This document shows positions 61,765 through 64,000 of a stretch of DNA of 64,000 nt, piece by piece. The stretch is from Dactylonectria macrodidyma (Eukaryota > Ascomycota > Sordariomycetes > Hypocreales > Nectriaceae). How positions within the stretch are numbered: the first letter of the stretch is position 1; each line of letters begins with the position of its first letter. Under the pieces are notes generated by a model. The model saw only the letters and a program-made list of their open reading frames with translations. It made no database searches and was not told the origin of the DNA. The position numbers were made by a program, and so were the translations under genes. Where the stretch lies: positions 4,818,501 through 4,882,500 of the forward strand of contig JAGMUV010000002.1 of assembly GCA_020744425.1 (NCBI GenBank), read 5' to 3'.

Positions 61765-63598
61765 CTAAATTTGGTTGTGATAGAAGTACCAGCAAGCCTG
61801 CCGGGTACAAATTGCTACATCACACTGCAAGCAGCCCGAACTTGTCATCGTCGGCCGCCTTCGATTGAGCTGACTTGGCTGTGCCGCCCTTAGAGGCCCC
61901 CGACCCTGCCGGGGCTCATTGAATCTGATCCCTTTACAGCCGAGGCAGCTAGATTTTTTCTCTTTTGAGACTCTTTTATGCTGTATTGTAGGCGTAAATG
62001 TGTCGCCGGACCGATATCTCTGCCTTGAGGCTGCGGTAGCTGTGTAAGTACGGATGAGGTCATCACAGATGCGTTGCCTCCACGCTGTCTGTGACTCAAT
62101 TCGCGGCCAACTAGGGTCTCCGTGGAATTGAAGAAGGTAGCTGTTGACGAGTGCAGTCTTGAGGAGGAAGCACCATACAATAGCCCGCCAAGCGCCCTTA
62201 TAAACACGATGATCCATTCCCAGCTTTGCTCGTAGTTGATCGCCAGTATCGACCGCGCCCATGTGATCGTTGTAGTCAGTCGCGATAGACGGCTGCCAAA
62301 CCTTTAGCACAGAGTGCGCACCAAAAAAGTGCTTGATTTGCCGTGCCCGGGCTTGTGTTAACATCGGCCGCCGGCGGATGCATTATTCGATCTCATGCCC
62401 TGTGTATACCGTTGATAATAGTAGCACTAGGGCGTTATCTTTCCATGCGATTTGATTCACCTGCGGCTTCAAGAGACGGATTATTAAGGGAAATACTAAG
62501 AGATATGTCATACAGAACGCTGACCTGATCGTCCGGCGTGGGAACTGTCACTAGGCCATTCCACTGCCAAGGCAGCTTGCCTTTCCGATCCTGGGCCTTT
62601 AATAGCACAAGAGGCCTATACAGACCACAGTTAGTGCGGCAGGTGCCCGTAGCCCCGATGCCTCGCTTCCTGAGGACTCGGAAGAGCTTAGGCGAGCAAA
62701 AGAGGTTATCTAAGAAGACGTAGTATGTGGCATCCGGCAGCTGATTAACTAGGGCAATAACCACGCTTTGTGTCGGGTTGAGGGTCGCTTTAGGCGGCCC
62801 TGATCTCTGTGATAGTCGCTTGCTCACAGGACCGAGGGTTATGAAAGGTGTGTGCTAAATCTAACGTAGGAAATAGCCTCGTTATGCCACAACCCAAACC
62901 TTGAAGCCCGTTAGAGTCGGCTTGGTCTTAATAGTGACTGTCTCTTATGCCCTCCCTGTGAAGCTGATAATGCCCTCATCTATAGCGATATGTGTGCCCG
63001 GTTGGAAGAGCTTTGTAGACGCCTGCTATATTAGCTGAGACCACTTATCAACCTTCTTAAAGTTCTTCGCGATGCCATTATCTACATCAATCAGAGCGGT
63101 CGTATTATATGGTTAGAGGCGGCGATAGAGGAGTTGAAATCGGTCAAAAGTCATGAATTTAACGATAGGATGCTTTGGCTGCATTGAGTCTTCTTCTGAG
63201 GTTTTCTAGTAGTCCCTGACTGCAATTTCCTTATGAAGACCTATGTAAATAACGATTCCAAGCTATAGGAAGACTTTAGCAGCAGACAGAGGTCTTAGTG
63301 CTTATCCGGGCTCGAAACTGGCTGTCATTACTATATTCGAGTAGCTGACCCATCTCTTAACTAGCATTTCAGGTAGAAAGAGCTGGAAAAGTGATAACGG
63401 CGTTAAAGGAAGGGTTGCGATGATAGGGCTGCGTTAAGAGATGCAAAAAGGCTTGAAGTTATAGCCACGTTGTGATATAGGCAGCACATCCGGCCAGCAG
63501 GTGTTATCAGCTGCCTGTTCCTGTTAGCATTCATCTAGGCAGATATCAAGCTCTTCATCAAAAGCGTTTGCAGCTAGGCTGTGCTTTGCTGTATCCAT
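61765..63598 (-). pseudogene. PiggyBac-type transposase, RIP-damaged pseudogene
   Basis: The reading frame can be followed from an ATG at 63598 to about 62400 through at least ten in-frame TAA/TAG codons, most where glutamine or tryptophan would be expected, as C-to-T (or G-to-A) change produces. A final frame change lies near the A6 run at 62325-62330, and the C-terminal part reads on to 61765. DDE_Tnp_1_7 landmarks remain: IAIDEGIISFTGRA (first Asp), KTKPTLTGFKVWVV, YYVFLDNLFCSPKLFRVL (second Asp) and DYNDHMGAVDTGDQLR (third Asp region). A cysteine-rich tail (CLGCKGIRF, CLQCDVAIC) is the usual terminal zinc-binding part. It cannot give a working protein as it stands. Confidence 0.85.
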
Positions 63599-63719
63599 TG
63601 GAGTAGTTCATTAATTGCGTACATAGTAATTTTGGTGGTGTTGATTCTGAAGATACTGATGTAACGAGTATGTCACTCAGCTCGAGCGCGAAAAGCGGGG
63701 ATAAAAGTGGGTCAGAAAT

Positions 63720-63751
63720 ATGCGGGCTGCCTTAGCAGTCGCAAAGGGATA
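63720..63751 (-). repeat. Right terminal inverted repeat of the piggyBac-like element
   Basis: Ends GCAAAGGGATA on the plus strand; reverse complement of the left repeat except for two adjacent bases. Confidence 0.85.
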
Positions 63752-64000
63752 CGACACACTGCATGGCTAGATTCAAAGTTGAGGCCCAGAGTGGGGTAGG
63801 GACGGATTAGGGAGACTTGTTCTACACACATATGCGGTACCGAGATTTGATGGTTTCCTTTGAAGCCTAATCAGAACAAATGCACCCTCGGTCAACGCTT
63901 TGGGCATCGAGTGGCTGGCTGTTGTATGCGGCGTGAAATCTCTGATTGTTTTGAGTGGGGGTAATATGATGGATCAATCTTTAAGACGACTGTGGATAAT
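63752..64000. other. Flank to the right of the transposon
   Basis: 249 bases without recognisable features. Confidence 0.4.

Larger units (their letters stand above)
61663..63751 (-). mobile_element. PiggyBac-like DNA transposon, inactivated
   Basis: A 2.1-kb element bounded by 32-bp terminal inverted repeats (61663-61694 and 63720-63751) that differ at two positions and begin TATCCCTTTGC. The inside encodes a decayed DDE_Tnp_1_7 transposase on the minus strand. The flanks do not show the TTAA duplication expected of piggyBac elements. All three visible ends finish in TA, so a TA target or an eroded site cannot be told apart. A second copy's end lies at 1-80. Confidence 0.85.

Overview
The window is nuclear DNA of a filamentous ascomycete, most likely a sordariomycete. 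The grounds are short (about 45-100 bp) GT-AG introns, fungal-only families (HET-domain protein, MedA/Ren1-type regulator with DUF7082, Zn2Cys6 factor with fungal-specific domain, sedolisin-type tripeptidyl peptidase, fungal NLR relic), a fungal TPP riboswitch in front of THI4, and a piggyBac-type transposase whose stop codons look like repeat-induced point mutation (RIP). I cannot name the species. Exon limits were worked out by hand from splice sites and reading frame; none is confirmed by transcripts.

Left part (1-26 kb), gene-dense: a seven-exon PLP enzyme/rhodanese fusion (minus), a secreted sedolisin, an Hst3/Hst4-type sirtuin, an Egt2-like PLP C-S lyase (probable ergothioneine synthesis), a small conserved protein with two plausible starts, a HET-domain protein, and a MedA/Ren1/Acon-3-type developmental regulator (minus). 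Just beyond the 3' end of the PLP/rhodanese gene lie four copies of a bulged hairpin whose outer stems differ in sequence but keep their pairing.

Middle (26-43 kb): almost 17 kb upstream of the medA-like start codon in which I can support no protein gene, only microsatellites and small inverted repeats.

Right part (42.9-64 kb): THI4 with a TPP riboswitch inside a 5'-leader intron and an upstream ORF that, after splicing, overlaps the THI4 start as ATGA; an ankyrin-type gene; a broken NB-ARC (NLR) gene; then an apparent small metabolic cluster (MFS transporter, Zn2Cys6 factor, DUF1479 protein, sugar transporter). The two promoter regions of that cluster share four CGG-N7-CGG sites with conserved spacers, suggesting one local regulon. 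The right end carries a RIP-damaged piggyBac-like element with 32-bp terminal inverted repeats; bases 1-80 of the window are identical, in opposite orientation, to its left end, so the window is bracketed by two inverted copies of one element.

The most unusual items are the covarying hairpin array (3.6-3.9 kb), the riboswitch/uORF arrangement at THI4, and the shared promoter motif of the DUF1479 cluster.
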